This document shows positions 8,320 to 16,838 of a stretch of 64,000 bases of DNA, one piece after another. The notes under the pieces were generated by a model that saw only the letters and a list, made by a program, of their open reading frames with translations, was not told the origin of the DNA and did not search any database. Position numbers and translations under genes: made by a program. Position 1 is the first letter of the stretch. Every line of letters starts with the position of its first letter. The stretch spans positions 1 to 64,000 of the forward strand of contig JAAEPW010001273.1 in the NCBI GenBank assembly GCA_024232355.1. The letters are read 5' to 3'. The DNA comes from Chloroflexota bacterium. GTDB lineage: Bacteria; Chloroflexota; Anaerolineae; B4-G1.

Positions 8320-8746
8320 CTACTTTGTTGTTGTGACAGCAAATATCTAACCTTTGGAGTGCGGATACTATCGCATTCGGAATTACGTCCCCTTGTCTTG
8401 CCCATATAATTCCCCCCAGTCAAATTACTAGACTGTGACACGAATTCAACCAAAAGATGCATCGAGTTGGCAAGATATAACAACCTAGCACATTTAGCAA
8501 TCTTTTAGCCTTATTGTTGCCTTTCAGAGACTTTTATGTGCTAGGATTACACTAGCAGTCTTAGATTACGCGTATAGCAGTTGACAAGAAATGTTTTTGC
8601 ATCAATAATCGCATTAAAGAGAGCTTGAACCGGGAACGACAACAAGATGCTTTTCTGTCAACGATATTCGACATCGCACAAGATTTTCCCCGTTTGTTAG
8701 GCATCCAGAACAATGATCTTGAATGTTACAGTAAAGTGAGAACAAA
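8320..8746. other. Intergenic region with sensor-kinase promoter
   Basis: No gene is seen. The stretch has a 9-bp inverted repeat CTAGCACAT (8485-8493)/ATGTGCTAG (8536-8544) and, downstream of it, a promoter-like TTGACA (8581-8586), 17-nt spacer, AATAAT (8604-8609). Confidence 0.5.
8581..8609 (+). promoter_or_regulatory. Sigma-70-type promoter for histidine kinase operon
   Basis: TTGACA at 8581-8586, a 17-nt spacer and AATAAT at 8604-8609. It would give a leader of about 130 nt before the GTG start at 8747. The 9-bp inverted repeat at 8485-8544 lies just upstream and could bind a regulator. Confidence 0.5.
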
Positions 8747-11290
8747 GTGACCAAGTTTCTGGAATTTTTTCTACTGCTCTTGACCCAATTTGCCGGAGGG
8801 CCAGGCCCAAAGGAGAACAATCTCGTGCGCTTTGGTCTGCCAGCACTGCTCTGGGCAGCACTGTTCTATGTTGCATGGTCCAGACAACGCCGCCAGGAGC
8901 TACCACGTGAAAAACTGTTGGTATGGGGTTTTGGCCTGGGACTGGCACGCGAGCTGTTCATGTTCAGTCACCTCGCTATGCAGTTGATCGGGGAGGGAGG
9001 GCACGAGCCAACAGGATACTTTGCCCCCGAGCCGCTGGAACACGCGATGACAATGGCGGCGATTGTGGTAGTCGCTGGTGCGTTTATCCAGTATATTTTG
9101 GACGACGATACCCTGGCACGACGATACCTACGAGTGGGTTTGGTAGCAACGGGAATTTGCTATATCATTACCTCATGGTGGTGGTATCAGATTACAACAG
9201 CCAGCTCGGAGAGTAAATTCAACCAGAGCCCGAGTGGTTTTTTTGTTCATATGGCCACGTCCCTGTTTGTTGCTATTGCTATCATACTCATCACGCGAAA
9301 ACGGGGATGGCTGCGAAACACAGTGGCGGTGGCATTGGCATTCTTCTTTTTGGGCGAGTTTCTAAGGCTCTGCAATTTTGTTACTCTTAGGACCTATACG
9401 AACATCCTTTGTCCTGTGGCCAACGGTTTTCATATTGCGGCTATTCCCTTGCTGGGATACGTCTATCTTCGCGAACAATCTATCAAAAAGTGGGAGGCCG
9501 AGAAAGGTCTGGCAGCATATCGAGAACATCTCGAAGATCTGGTAGAAGAACGCACCACCGAACTGACACAAGCGAATGAACAACTTCAACGAGAAGTTGC
9601 CGAGCGTGAACGAGCCGAGGCAGAGATCGCCCAGCGCAACACAGAGTTAGCTGCCCAGAATGCCATTGCTGCTACAACTAGTCAATCTTTAGATTTGAAC
9701 ACACTCTTGAATACTGCTTTGGATACGGTGATGGCAGTACTGGAAATGGATGTAGGCAGCATCTTTCTCCTAGAGCCAGATGGCGAGGCAATGACGTTGC
9801 GCGCACACCGGGGTGGAATAACGGTGGAGACGGCTGTCGAATCTGTGGACCGATCTCGTATGAACAAGTGCATCGCTTTCCAGGCAGTGGCCGATATGAG
9901 ACCACTACTGCTAAATATGCCGGATACCAACGTCAAGCATCCACCGCGGTTTATCGTTGAGGAAGGTTTGCAAACTATGGCCAGCACGCCGTTGGTTGCC
10001 AGTGGGCAAACTGTGGGGGCGCTGAACCTGGGGGCACGAGTTCCGCATGCGATACCATCACAAGGGCTGGAATTATTGACAGCCATCGGCCAACAGATTG
10101 GCATTGCTGTAGAGAACGCACACCTATATCGCGAGACGGAGCGTTGGGCCGAAGAACTGGCACTGCTTCACGAAGTGAGTGTTTTTCTGACATCTACGTT
10201 CGATCCTACTACCATTTACAATCAAATGGCCGAACAATCTGCCAAGCTTTTAGGCTGCTCGATGAGCTGTATCTTGCGATGGGACGAGGAACGTCGGCTG
10301 GCAGTCATTATCTCTAGCTATGGCATAGTCGACCAGAAAATCGACGGGCTACAAATGCTGCTTGGTGAAAGCGGCATCCTACTGGATCTCGTCGCCAATC
10401 GTTTGCCGATCGCTATCCAAGATGCACAAACAGATCCTCTGGTCTCGTCCTTTTGGCTGGAAAAGTTCAACATCAGAGCGCTCTTGTGTTTGCCTGTTTG
10501 GGGTAAAGGAAAACCGTTGGGGTTTCTGTGTATGATAGAACCGCACAAACCACGGCGATGGAAACCCAACGAAATGCAGTTGGTTGATAGTTTCATCAAC
10601 CGCGCAGCGATCGCTTTGGAGAACGCCAATCTTCACAGGCAGCTCGAGTGGGCTGCTACACTAGAAGAACGACAACGCATCGCCGCCGATATGCACGATG
10701 GATTGGCTCAGACTTTGAGCTATATGGGGCACAGGATTGATCTAGTAACCGAATTGGCTCAAGCTGAGCGTACTCCAGATCTATTGAATGTGTGCGATCA
10801 CATACGGGATACGATTGATCAGGCCTCGCGAGAAGTACGCCAGTCGATCGCCAGTTTGCAAGAGGTTCCCTTGCCCAAAAGATCTCTTCAGGACTGGCTG
10901 ACCGACGCAGCGAACGAGTTCACAAAAAAGCATAATGGTACAACAGCAGCGGCTTTGGTGACCAAGCTTAGTGTGCCCTTGTTCGCGCCACCGAGTCATA
11001 TCGAACAAGTATTGCACGTGGTGCAAGAAGCGCTTGCAAATGCCAATCATCACGCTCAGGCCCAACAGGTTGTCATCACGCTAGAAAGACAGAGTGATTG
11101 GGTGATAATAACCGTGGAGGATGACGGGCAAGGATTTGACCCAAAGTCACCACCGGCGGATGGGCGTGACCATTTTGGTCTCAGCATTATGCGCGCTCGG
11201 GCTGCTCGCATTAATGGACAATTAGAGATCGATTCGTCACCAGGACAGGGCACACGTGTAAAATTGACCTGGTCATTGGAATCGAGTTGA
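8747..11290 (+). CDS. GAF-domain sensor histidine kinase (NarX/DegS-like HisKA_3)
   Basis: Membrane sensor kinase starting at GTG. Residues 1-255 hold about seven hydrophobic segments (a possible 7TM sensory unit), followed by a coiled coil (AEKGLAAYREHLEDLVEERTT to about 305). Two GAF domains (about 315-465 and 480-635) precede a HisKA_3 dimerisation domain with the phosphoacceptor in RIAADMHDGLAQ (His650). A HATPase_c domain follows, with its N box near EALANANHHAQ and its G box EDDGQGFDP. This is the NarX/LiaS/DegS class, which pairs with LuxR-type regulators; two such regulators lie 9 nt and 442 nt downstream. The signal is unknown, but placement between respiratory clusters suggests it senses an electron acceptor or redox state (inference). 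Confidence 0.9.
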   Translation: MTKFLEFFLLLLTQFAGGPGPKENNLVRFGLPALLWAALFYVAWSRQRRQELPREKLLVWGFGLGLARELFMFSHLAMQLIGEGGHEPTGYFAPEPLEHAMTMAAIVVVAGAFIQYILDDDTLARRYLRVGLVATGICYIITSWWWYQITTASSESKFNQSPSGFFVHMATSLFVAIAIILITRKRGWLRNTVAVALAFFFLGEFLRLCNFVTLRTYTNILCPVANGFHIAAIPLLGYVYLREQSIKKWEAEKGLAAYREHLEDLVEERTTELTQANEQLQREVAERERAEAEIAQRNTELAAQNAIAATTSQSLDLNTLLNTALDTVMAVLEMDVGSIFLLEPDGEAMTLRAHRGGITVETAVESVDRSRMNKCIAFQAVADMRPLLLNMPDTNVKHPPRFIVEEGLQTMASTPLVASGQTVGALNLGARVPHAIPSQGLELLTAIGQQIGIAVENAHLYRETERWAEELALLHEVSVFLTSTFDPTTIYNQMAEQSAKLLGCSMSCILRWDEERRLAVIISSYGIVDQKIDGLQMLLGESGILLDLVANRLPIAIQDAQTDPLVSSFWLEKFNIRALLCLPVWGKGKPLGFLCMIEPHKPRRWKPNEMQLVDSFINRAAIALENANLHRQLEWAATLEERQRIAADMHDGLAQTLSYMGHRIDLVTELAQAERTPDLLNVCDHIRDTIDQASREVRQSIASLQEVPLPKRSLQDWLTDAANEFTKKHNGTTAAALVTKLSVPLFAPPSHIEQVLHVVQEALANANHHAQAQQVVITLERQSDWVIITVEDDGQGFDPKSPPADGRDHFGLSIMRARAARINGQLEIDSSPGQGTRVKLTWSLESS

Positions 11291-11299
11291 AAGAGAGCT

Positions 11300-11707
11300 A
11301 TGGCAAAGATTCGCGTATTATTGGCAGATGATCATTTGTTATTCCGCAAAGGAATAGCTCAAATCCTCAACACCCAGCCAGATTTTCAAGTTGTCGGTGA
11401 GGCTGGTGATGGTTTGGAGGTGTTGGCCAAAGCACTCGAGTTGTCGACGGATCTTATTCTGATGGACATCAATATGCCAGGGTGTGATGGTCTGGAAGCG
11501 ACCCAATGGATCAAACAAAAGATGCCCGGTGTCGTTGTTGTGATGCTGACCGCACGTGATGGTGATGAAAAGTTGTTTCAGGCCATTCGAAATGGGGCAC
11601 AGGGCTATCTCTTAAAGGATATACGATCCTGGGACTTGGTGGATTTGCTACGACGGACATTCGTCATGCATACGCGCCACAACCTACAATTGGCAACTGT
11701 ACAGTAA
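11300..11707 (+). CDS. Truncated NarL-type response regulator (receiver only)
   Basis: A complete receiver domain with the phosphoacceptor in LILMDINMPGCDGL (Asp56) and the conserved Thr and Lys (VVMLTARD, YLLKDI). It lacks the LuxR-type DNA-binding domain. After the alpha-5 helix (SWDLVDLLRRTF) the sequence departs into an unrelated tail, MHTRHNLQLATVQ, and stops at 135 residues. The next gene is a full-length close paralogue, so this is a tandem duplicate that lost its output half. It may still act as a phosphate sink for the upstream kinase, since the catalytic residues are intact, or be a decaying copy. Spacing to the kinase is 9 nt. Confidence 0.85.
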   Translation: MAKIRVLLADDHLLFRKGIAQILNTQPDFQVVGEAGDGLEVLAKALELSTDLILMDINMPGCDGLEATQWIKQKMPGVVVVMLTARDGDEKLFQAIRNGAQGYLLKDIRSWDLVDLLRRTFVMHTRHNLQLATVQ

Positions 11708-11722
11708 TTCACGGAGGCAAAC

Positions 11723-12412
11723 ATGGAAAAAATTCGTGTCCTATTGGCTGATGATCACTCGCTGTTTCGTGAGGGAATGGCCAGCATTCTTAACGCTCAG
11801 CCAGATTTTGAGGTTGTTGGCGAAGCCGCTGATGGTCTGGAAGCGTTGGTCAAGGCCCAGGAATTAATGCCAAACCTTATCTTGATGGATATCAATATGC
11901 CGGGATGCGATGGTTTGGAGGCTACACAACGGATCAAGAGGGATTTCCCCTCCATCATCATCGTGATGCTGACCGTGCGCGACGAGGACGAAAATCTATT
12001 CCAGGCGATCAGGAGTGGGGCACAAGGCTATTTACTGAAAAGTATTCGATCTTGGGAATTGGTAAATTTGTTGCGGGGAGCGATGCAGGGTGAGGCGGCG
12101 ATCACGCCAGCTCTGGCTGGTCGGATGTTGGAAGAGTTCCGGCGACTGGGCCAACATCAGGAGCGACAAACCTTTAGCGAAGAAGCCGTGGTACTCACAG
12201 TCAGGGAACAGGATGTGCTTAGCTTGGTAGCAGCATGTGCCACCGATAAGGAAATCGCGGACGAGCTTTGCATCAGCGTCCACACGGTTAAGAGCCATAT
12301 GCGCAATATTTTGTCCAAGTTGCAACTCGGACGCCGTCACGAGGCGGCACTGTTTGCCCTGCGTGAAGGTTTGATCTCGCCGCCCAATGGTGATTCACAA
12401 AGAATTAACTAG
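11723..12412 (+). CDS. NarL/FixJ-family response regulator
   Basis: Full-length two-component regulator: receiver domain (about 1-120, phosphoacceptor Asp56 in LILMDINMPGCDG, Lys in YLLKSI) and a LuxR-type helix-turn-helix (about 150-215; LTVREQDVLSLVA, IADELCISVHTVKSHMRNIL). Length 229 is typical. It starts 15 nt after the truncated paralogue, behind CGGAGG, and is clearly co-transcribed with the HisKA_3 kinase. It is the best in-window candidate for the regulator that reads the shared upstream cassettes, but nothing in the sequence proves that link. Confidence 0.92.
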   Translation: MEKIRVLLADDHSLFREGMASILNAQPDFEVVGEAADGLEALVKAQELMPNLILMDINMPGCDGLEATQRIKRDFPSIIIVMLTVRDEDENLFQAIRSGAQGYLLKSIRSWELVNLLRGAMQGEAAITPALAGRMLEEFRRLGQHQERQTFSEEAVVLTVREQDVLSLVAACATDKEIADELCISVHTVKSHMRNILSKLQLGRRHEAALFALREGLISPPNGDSQRIN

Positions 12413-12466
12413 TTGGAAGGATAAAATATCGAAAGAAGAATTTTCAGAAATCACCCATTTTTTGGT

Positions 12467-12562
12467 TACTACTCGAGTTTCCCATCCTCCAAGATTCCGT
12501 CGGATGCCTTGCATCTGCATTCCCTTTGGTCGTTCGGAATAACGCTCGAGTAGTATTTTTTT
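12467..12562 (+). terminator. Long stem-loop with T-tract after response regulator
   Basis: TACTACTCGAG (12467-12477) pairs perfectly with CTCGAGTAGTA (12545-12555) across a 67-nt loop that contains its own small hairpin (GATGC CTT GCATC). A run of T follows immediately. It can serve as terminator of the two-component operon; the large branched loop is unusual for a simple terminator. Confidence 0.5.
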
Positions 12563-12623
12563 GTATCCAAACTCAAAAGTGATGTGCAAAGTCTGTTATT
12601 AGAACTAGGTCTTTTTTCAATCA

Positions 12624-12727
12624 AGAACTAGTTCTTTTGCTAGAGAGAGCGATCGAAAGATCGCTCTTTTTTAGTTCCTATTCGCCGATATGAGGGATTG
12701 AGTTCCTCCAATCACCCATGGTATTAT
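12624..12727 (+). promoter_or_regulatory. Shared regulatory cassette, copy B
   Basis: AGAACTAGTTCT is at 12624-12635, a hairpin plus T-run at 12646-12672, and ATGAGGGATTGAGT at 12690-12703. The promoter reads TTGAGT (12698-12703), 18-nt spacer, TATTAT (12722-12727). It faces the gene at 12776. The stem differs from copy A by a paired change (GAGTGAT/ATCACTC against GAGCGATC/GATCGCTC), so the hairpin is conserved as structure. Confidence 0.75.
12646..12672 (+). terminator. Hairpin terminator inside cassette B
   Basis: AGAGCGATC (12646-12654) and GATCGCTCT (12659-12667) form a perfect 9-bp stem with a GAAA tetraloop, followed by six T. It sits 23 nt upstream of ATGAGGG, as in the other cassettes. 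Confidence 0.75.
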
Positions 12728-12775
12728 TTTATTACAGTTTACGGCCATCATCATATCTTTTGATTGGAGCTTTGT

Positions 12776-13180
12776 ATGGAAAATAGTCGGCTGGTCGTGC
12801 TTTTTGGTGATTCTCTATTGATGGACGGCGTAGAAGCTAGTCTTCGTGCCAGTCAGTCGCTAAGTGTGATGCGAATTCTTGACGCAGTCACTGATCTCAG
12901 AAAGTGCTTACAGTCTCTCCAACCCGACATGGTGATCTTTGATTGGGACACACCCCAGGCCCAGCTCATAGTTTCTGTCCTCAGAGATCAACCGGGTGTC
13001 ACGCTCTTGGGTTTGGATGTGCACAGCAGAAAGGTCATTATAGTCTCCAGTCACCAGTATACACCTTTGTCAGTAGGCGAACTGGTCCAAGTCATTCAAT
13101 CACAATCGTTTCAAAGAGCCAGAGGAGTTGATCCCAACAGCATAAAACTTGGTGAATGGAAAGCAGAATTTCTGCATTAG
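12776..13180 (+). CDS. Degenerate receiver-like (pseudo-receiver) protein
   Basis: A 134-residue protein of receiver-like alternating alpha/beta pattern (SRLVVLFGDSLLMDGVEASL, then PDMVIFDWDTP, then GVTLLGLD). The acidic strand-1 pair, the Thr and the Lys of true receivers are not where they should be, so phosphorylation is doubtful. The ATG at 12776 sits 6 nt after GGAG; the longer frame from TTG 12764 is less likely. It has its own copy of the shared cassette upstream and leads into a small secreted peptide and a large secreted protein. The fold assignment is by pattern only; a phosphorylation-independent regulatory role is inference. Confidence 0.65.
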   Translation: MENSRLVVLFGDSLLMDGVEASLRASQSLSVMRILDAVTDLRKCLQSLQPDMVIFDWDTPQAQLIVSVLRDQPGVTLLGLDVHSRKVIIVSSHQYTPLSVGELVQVIQSQSFQRARGVDPNSIKLGEWKAEFLH

Positions 13181-13271
13181 GTAGAATTTAGGTGGAGGAA
13201 TCTACACCTCGCCGAAAGAACGCATTTGGAGTAATAAATCAAGCACGACAAACGAAAGGAGGTGATACAGG

Positions 13272-13472
13272 ATGAAAAAATTACTGGTTCTAGTGTTGGT
13301 GCTCTTGATGTTGCTGTCCATCACTGTATCAATCTGTGCTAGCAACGGTGGAGCAGTACCAAACGAAGGACCAGAACTAGGCGACGATGGGAATGGCGCA
13401 TTAGGGGCTCCTGGATCAGGTGGTGGTTGGGGAACTGGCCATTCAGGTGGTGATTCCTCAGGGAGCGGATAA
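13272..13472 (+). CDS. Small secreted Gly-rich peptide
   Basis: A 66-residue frame with a textbook signal peptide (MKKLLVLVLVLLMLLSITVS, cleavage likely after ICA). A mature part of about 42 residues is rich in Gly, Asp, Ser and Pro with no Lys or Arg. It has the strongest ribosome-binding site in the window: AAAGGAGGTGAT (13255-13266), fully complementary to the 16S tail, 5 nt before ATG. Such a site predicts heavy translation. It lies between the pseudo-receiver and the large secreted protein under cassette B. No family is recognised; a structural or matrix peptide is one guess. Weak hairpin arms follow at 13484-13490/13507-13513. Confidence 0.65.
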   Translation: MKKLLVLVLVLLMLLSITVSICASNGGAVPNEGPELGDDGNGALGAPGSGGGWGTGHSGGDSSGSG

Positions 13473-13586
13473 AAACTTTGGGTGCCCGGCAATGCCAACA
13501 GACATCGCCGGGCGAATGGCAACTTGGGTTGACACACAGCAAGCATACAACCCTTGTTACACAAGTGGATTATAAAGGAGAGTAAC

Positions 13587-16500
13587 GTGAAAGTCAAACG
13601 TATGACGTTTACACTAGTGCTGATCACCACCATAGTGACGATGGTCGGTATAGTATTGGCGGATGATGGTGTGATGTTCCGCCGTAACATTTCCAAGACA
13701 CCAGAACAAGAGACTGAACGCGCGAACATTACGCATATGACGTTCTATGTGCCGGCGCAGAACTCGACCGGCGAATTGACGCCTGTCGAGTACTACGCCG
13801 CTGATGATACCCTGGCTGACACCCGCGAATACGCTAAACCGCTGGTATCAGTCTACATCGACGGTCTGCTAGAAGAAGAACACGAGGATGACATCGGCAT
13901 TCTGAGCGGCGCCGGTTTTGGCGCACACGATGCTCATGCGGCCATTTCTCTAGACGATGGCACTTCATGGAAACGCACCAATCTGTCAATGTCGGCAGAC
14001 AAGTCATCCTTTGCCCTGGCGAATGGTCACGAGTACCCTGGTGATGCGCATAACATGACCTTTGCTATTGCCGGAGACAAGGTGCTGGTGGGCTGGATCA
14101 GCAAATATTGCGACGGCGGTTCCCCCACTTACACTTGGGAGGATGAGGAAGAAAACAAGCTCTACCCCGATATTTGGGGTGTGGCAGGATCGCAACGCTC
14201 GGTGGACTTTACCGCACAAGGCTTCCCGGAGGTCGGCGAGGTTCCCTATTCCTGCGTATGGGCTGCCCGTGGCACCTTGCTGGTAACAGAAGATGTTACA
14301 GGTACATATGACATCATCTGGACCAAGGCCGAGCGGCTGACTTCTGGCCGGCGCGACGCCAATCGTTTGGAGATGAACGGCGATGGTGCTGCTGGTTTCA
14401 TGATGACCTGGCAAGAAGATCCAGATGGGTTGCGCCCCGGTCAGGGCCTTGGCCCTGGCGAGGGTTGGTCTGGCGCGGTGGTCAACCAGCAGACTGACCT
14501 GTGGTATTCCTACATCTCAATTGACGACTTTGTGCAGGTGCAAACCTCGGATGAGGATGAAACCCCCATCTCGATCTATGACTATGCTGGCGACACCATG
14601 CCCAAAGTCGCTGCACCAATGGCGCTGCCTGTTCGTCTGACCGACAACAAGATGTGCAAAGAGACGGGATCCGATCCATACTGCTACGTGGATTTCGACA
14701 ATGTGGATGCAGATGGCAACTTGATCCTCCCGGATGATCTGGACACAATCGTTCAATCATCGGCGTCTACTTTCTGCTCTGTAGTAATTCCTTGGACCAA
14801 CCCTGGCGGCACCACGCTCCAACTGTGCCAGGCCAAAGATGGACGTGTGCTCCAAGGCCGCGTCGGCGCTTCCCGCCCGCGTGTCAACGTCCAGCCTTAT
14901 GACTCGGATGGTGACGACGTGTACGACAGCGCTTGGGTCATCATGGGTGCGGAAGAATCCAAAGCCCTGGGCGAAGGTTCTTCTGGTGATTCTGGTGGCG
15001 GTCAGCCAGAGGACGAAGAAGAACCACCTGATATAGGCAAGAACATGTGGTACTACACTTTCGATATGCTGAACCCAGAAGTAGTGATGCAGGGCGGTAT
15101 GCTCAACCAGCCGGCAGTATGTGGTCCCCAAGATGCAGATACCGGCTGCGCGGAAGGTGATTTCTTTCCGCTCCTGGAAGATGATTTCGGGAACGAGTTC
15201 TACGAGACCGAGATCGCCCGCCGCTTTTCCCACTTTTCCCAGCCGATCCACCAGATTGGTGATTCAGGCGTCTCGGCGGTCCTGATCGTCAAACAGGGCA
15301 TCGAGAATCAGGGTGGCCCGGCCGATATCTTCCTACGGCGTCTCGTTGAGCCAGCGGGCTCAGCGGTGCTACCAGGCGTCAATCCCTATCTTTACCAGAA
15401 AATGGACTGCGATGAGTGGGTCTACACCGACGGCTCCAATCCGCGCTACCTTGAGGGCCTGTGCCTGAGCAACATGATCAATGTCTCCGGCGGCACCATC
15501 GTCTCGTGTGATGGCGTCGCAGGTGACTGCGCTGCGGATTTCCCCTGGGACGGAGGTAACGATGACACATCGTCCTTCCCCAAGGTGACCGAATGGGTCC
15601 AGACCGAGGAAAACCTGGACGACCAGTCCTGGGAGAACCCGTATGACGTGTCCAAGGGCCATCGCGGCTTTATCGATGGCGACTTTGTCATGATGATGTA
15701 TGCTTGGTCGCCCAACTGGAAGGCCAACAGTGTCGGCAACGACCACTATAACCTCTACGCCCGTCGTTCCTTTGACGGTGGCGAGACATGGACGACTACC
15801 CCGGCCGCACTGGGCGGCATAGGTACCGAAACCTGCGAGAATTATAAGAACGGTTCTGAGATCAACACCGTCTGCACCATCTACGGTGCTGGCGAGTTCG
15901 AGCAGTCCCGCAATCTCTCGCAGCTCGTCGGCAACAGAGAAACCATCCTCGACCCGCGCTACACGCCCTCCGGTGGTATCAAGATGCTGCCCATCACCGA
16001 CCTAAAGGAAGTAGGTTTCACAGGCTATGATGATGATGTGCGCGATCCGTCCAAGTTCTTTATGGTCTACGAAACCGGCGACAACACCACTGTAGCTGAA
16101 GGAGAAGCCGTACCGCTGGACCTCTTCTACAGCCGGGCGACCGCCTGGGGTGATAACTATGATTTGGTGGAATATGAAAAAGATGGCGAAGTTGTCGAAG
16201 GTTTCGACTGGCTGGAACACGACCGGGAGGATCTCTCCGGTGAGGCCGCCAACACCTGCAACCCTGGTGCCACCTACTACTATGTGATCTGGAACCAGTG
16301 GCAGGAGGACGAGCACGAGAACGTCTCTAACAGCGATGCTATCTTCCGTCGGATAATGTACCTGGAAGACACCGAGGCCGCCCCCACGGCCATGATTCTC
16401 GGCGACTTGCCCCTTGAAGTCGACGAGGGCTCAGATGAGATATTGACCTTTGTCGGCTCAGGCAAGGACAACGACCGCATGGGTACGGGCGGACGGTATG

Positions 16501-16724
16501 GACAGGGAATCGATGGCTACAAGTGGCTCTCGAGCCTGAACGGTTTGATTAGCGAGGGCCAAGTTTTCAGTATACCGGTCAAAGACCTGATCAAGGGACT
16601 GCACACCTTTTACTTTTCGGTGCTGGATGACGAGGGGAACTGGTCTGAGCCAGATTCAGTCAAGATCGGAGTTGGCGTACCCAACGTCATCTACATGGCT
16701 TACCTGCCTATCATAATTCGCTAA
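13587..16724 (+). CDS. Large secreted Asp-box protein, choice-of-anchor O-like
   Basis: A 1045-residue exported protein starting at GTG 13587, 6 nt after AAAGGAG; a frame from 13554 is longer but has no such site. A signal peptide (MTFTLVLITTIVTMVGIVLA) is followed by acidic sequence with Asp-box/BNR-type motifs near residues 121 (SLDDGTSW) and 728 (SFDGGETW), as in sialidase-like propellers. Near the C-terminus a PKD/Ig-like stretch (TFVGSGKDNDRMG to SVLDDEGNW) precedes the terminal YMAYLPIIIR tail shared with other secreted proteins here. It resembles proteins named choice-of-anchor O in databases, which I recall but cannot check. There is no CXXCH. Codon use is more GC-rich than in neighbours. 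Function unknown; an extracellular partner of the cytochromes is inferred from context. Confidence 0.72.
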   Translation: MKVKRMTFTLVLITTIVTMVGIVLADDGVMFRRNISKTPEQETERANITHMTFYVPAQNSTGELTPVEYYAADDTLADTREYAKPLVSVYIDGLLEEEHEDDIGILSGAGFGAHDAHAAISLDDGTSWKRTNLSMSADKSSFALANGHEYPGDAHNMTFAIAGDKVLVGWISKYCDGGSPTYTWEDEEENKLYPDIWGVAGSQRSVDFTAQGFPEVGEVPYSCVWAARGTLLVTEDVTGTYDIIWTKAERLTSGRRDANRLEMNGDGAAGFMMTWQEDPDGLRPGQGLGPGEGWSGAVVNQQTDLWYSYISIDDFVQVQTSDEDETPISIYDYAGDTMPKVAAPMALPVRLTDNKMCKETGSDPYCYVDFDNVDADGNLILPDDLDTIVQSSASTFCSVVIPWTNPGGTTLQLCQAKDGRVLQGRVGASRPRVNVQPYDSDGDDVYDSAWVIMGAEESKALGEGSSGDSGGGQPEDEEEPPDIGKNMWYYTFDMLNPEVVMQGGMLNQPAVCGPQDADTGCAEGDFFPLLEDDFGNEFYETEIARRFSHFSQPIHQIGDSGVSAVLIVKQGIENQGGPADIFLRRLVEPAGSAVLPGVNPYLYQKMDCDEWVYTDGSNPRYLEGLCLSNMINVSGGTIVSCDGVAGDCAADFPWDGGNDDTSSFPKVTEWVQTEENLDDQSWENPYDVSKGHRGFIDGDFVMMMYAWSPNWKANSVGNDHYNLYARRSFDGGETWTTTPAALGGIGTETCENYKNGSEINTVCTIYGAGEFEQSRNLSQLVGNRETILDPRYTPSGGIKMLPITDLKEVGFTGYDDDVRDPSKFFMVYETGDNTTVAEGEAVPLDLFYSRATAWGDNYDLVEYEKDGEVVEGFDWLEHDREDLSGEAANTCNPGATYYYVIWNQWQEDEHENVSNSDAIFRRIMYLEDTEAAPTAMILGDLPLEVDEGSDEILTFVGSGKDNDRMGTGGRYGQGIDGYKWLSSLNGLISEGQVFSIPVKDLIKGLHTFYFSVLDDEGNWSEPDSVKIGVGVPNVIYMAYLPIIIR

Positions 16725-16759
16725 CAAAGGTACGTCTACTCACTTGGACGAAGGGGAGA

Positions 16760-16793
16760 GGGGTATGACTGGCAACAAAGCCGGTCATACCCC
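16760..16793 (+). terminator. 14-bp intergenic hairpin
   Basis: GGGGTATGACTGGC (16760-16773) pairs with GCCGGTCATACCCC (16780-16793) around AACAAA, with one T:G wobble. No T-tract follows, so it is either a weak terminator or an mRNA-processing/stabilising hairpin between the secreted protein and the cytochrome b gene. Confidence 0.55.
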
Positions 16794-16838
16794 AACCCCC
16801 ACAAAACTTGGTTTGTACACCCAACAAGGTAGGCTAGT

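Larger units (their letters stand above)
12413..12775. other. Intergenic region: structured element plus regulatory cassette
   Basis: There is no gene. It contains a long stem-closed element with a T-tract (12467-12562) and the second copy of the palindrome-hairpin-promoter cassette (12624-12727). A near copy of the palindrome, AGAACTAGGTCT, sits at 12601-12612. Confidence 0.6.
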
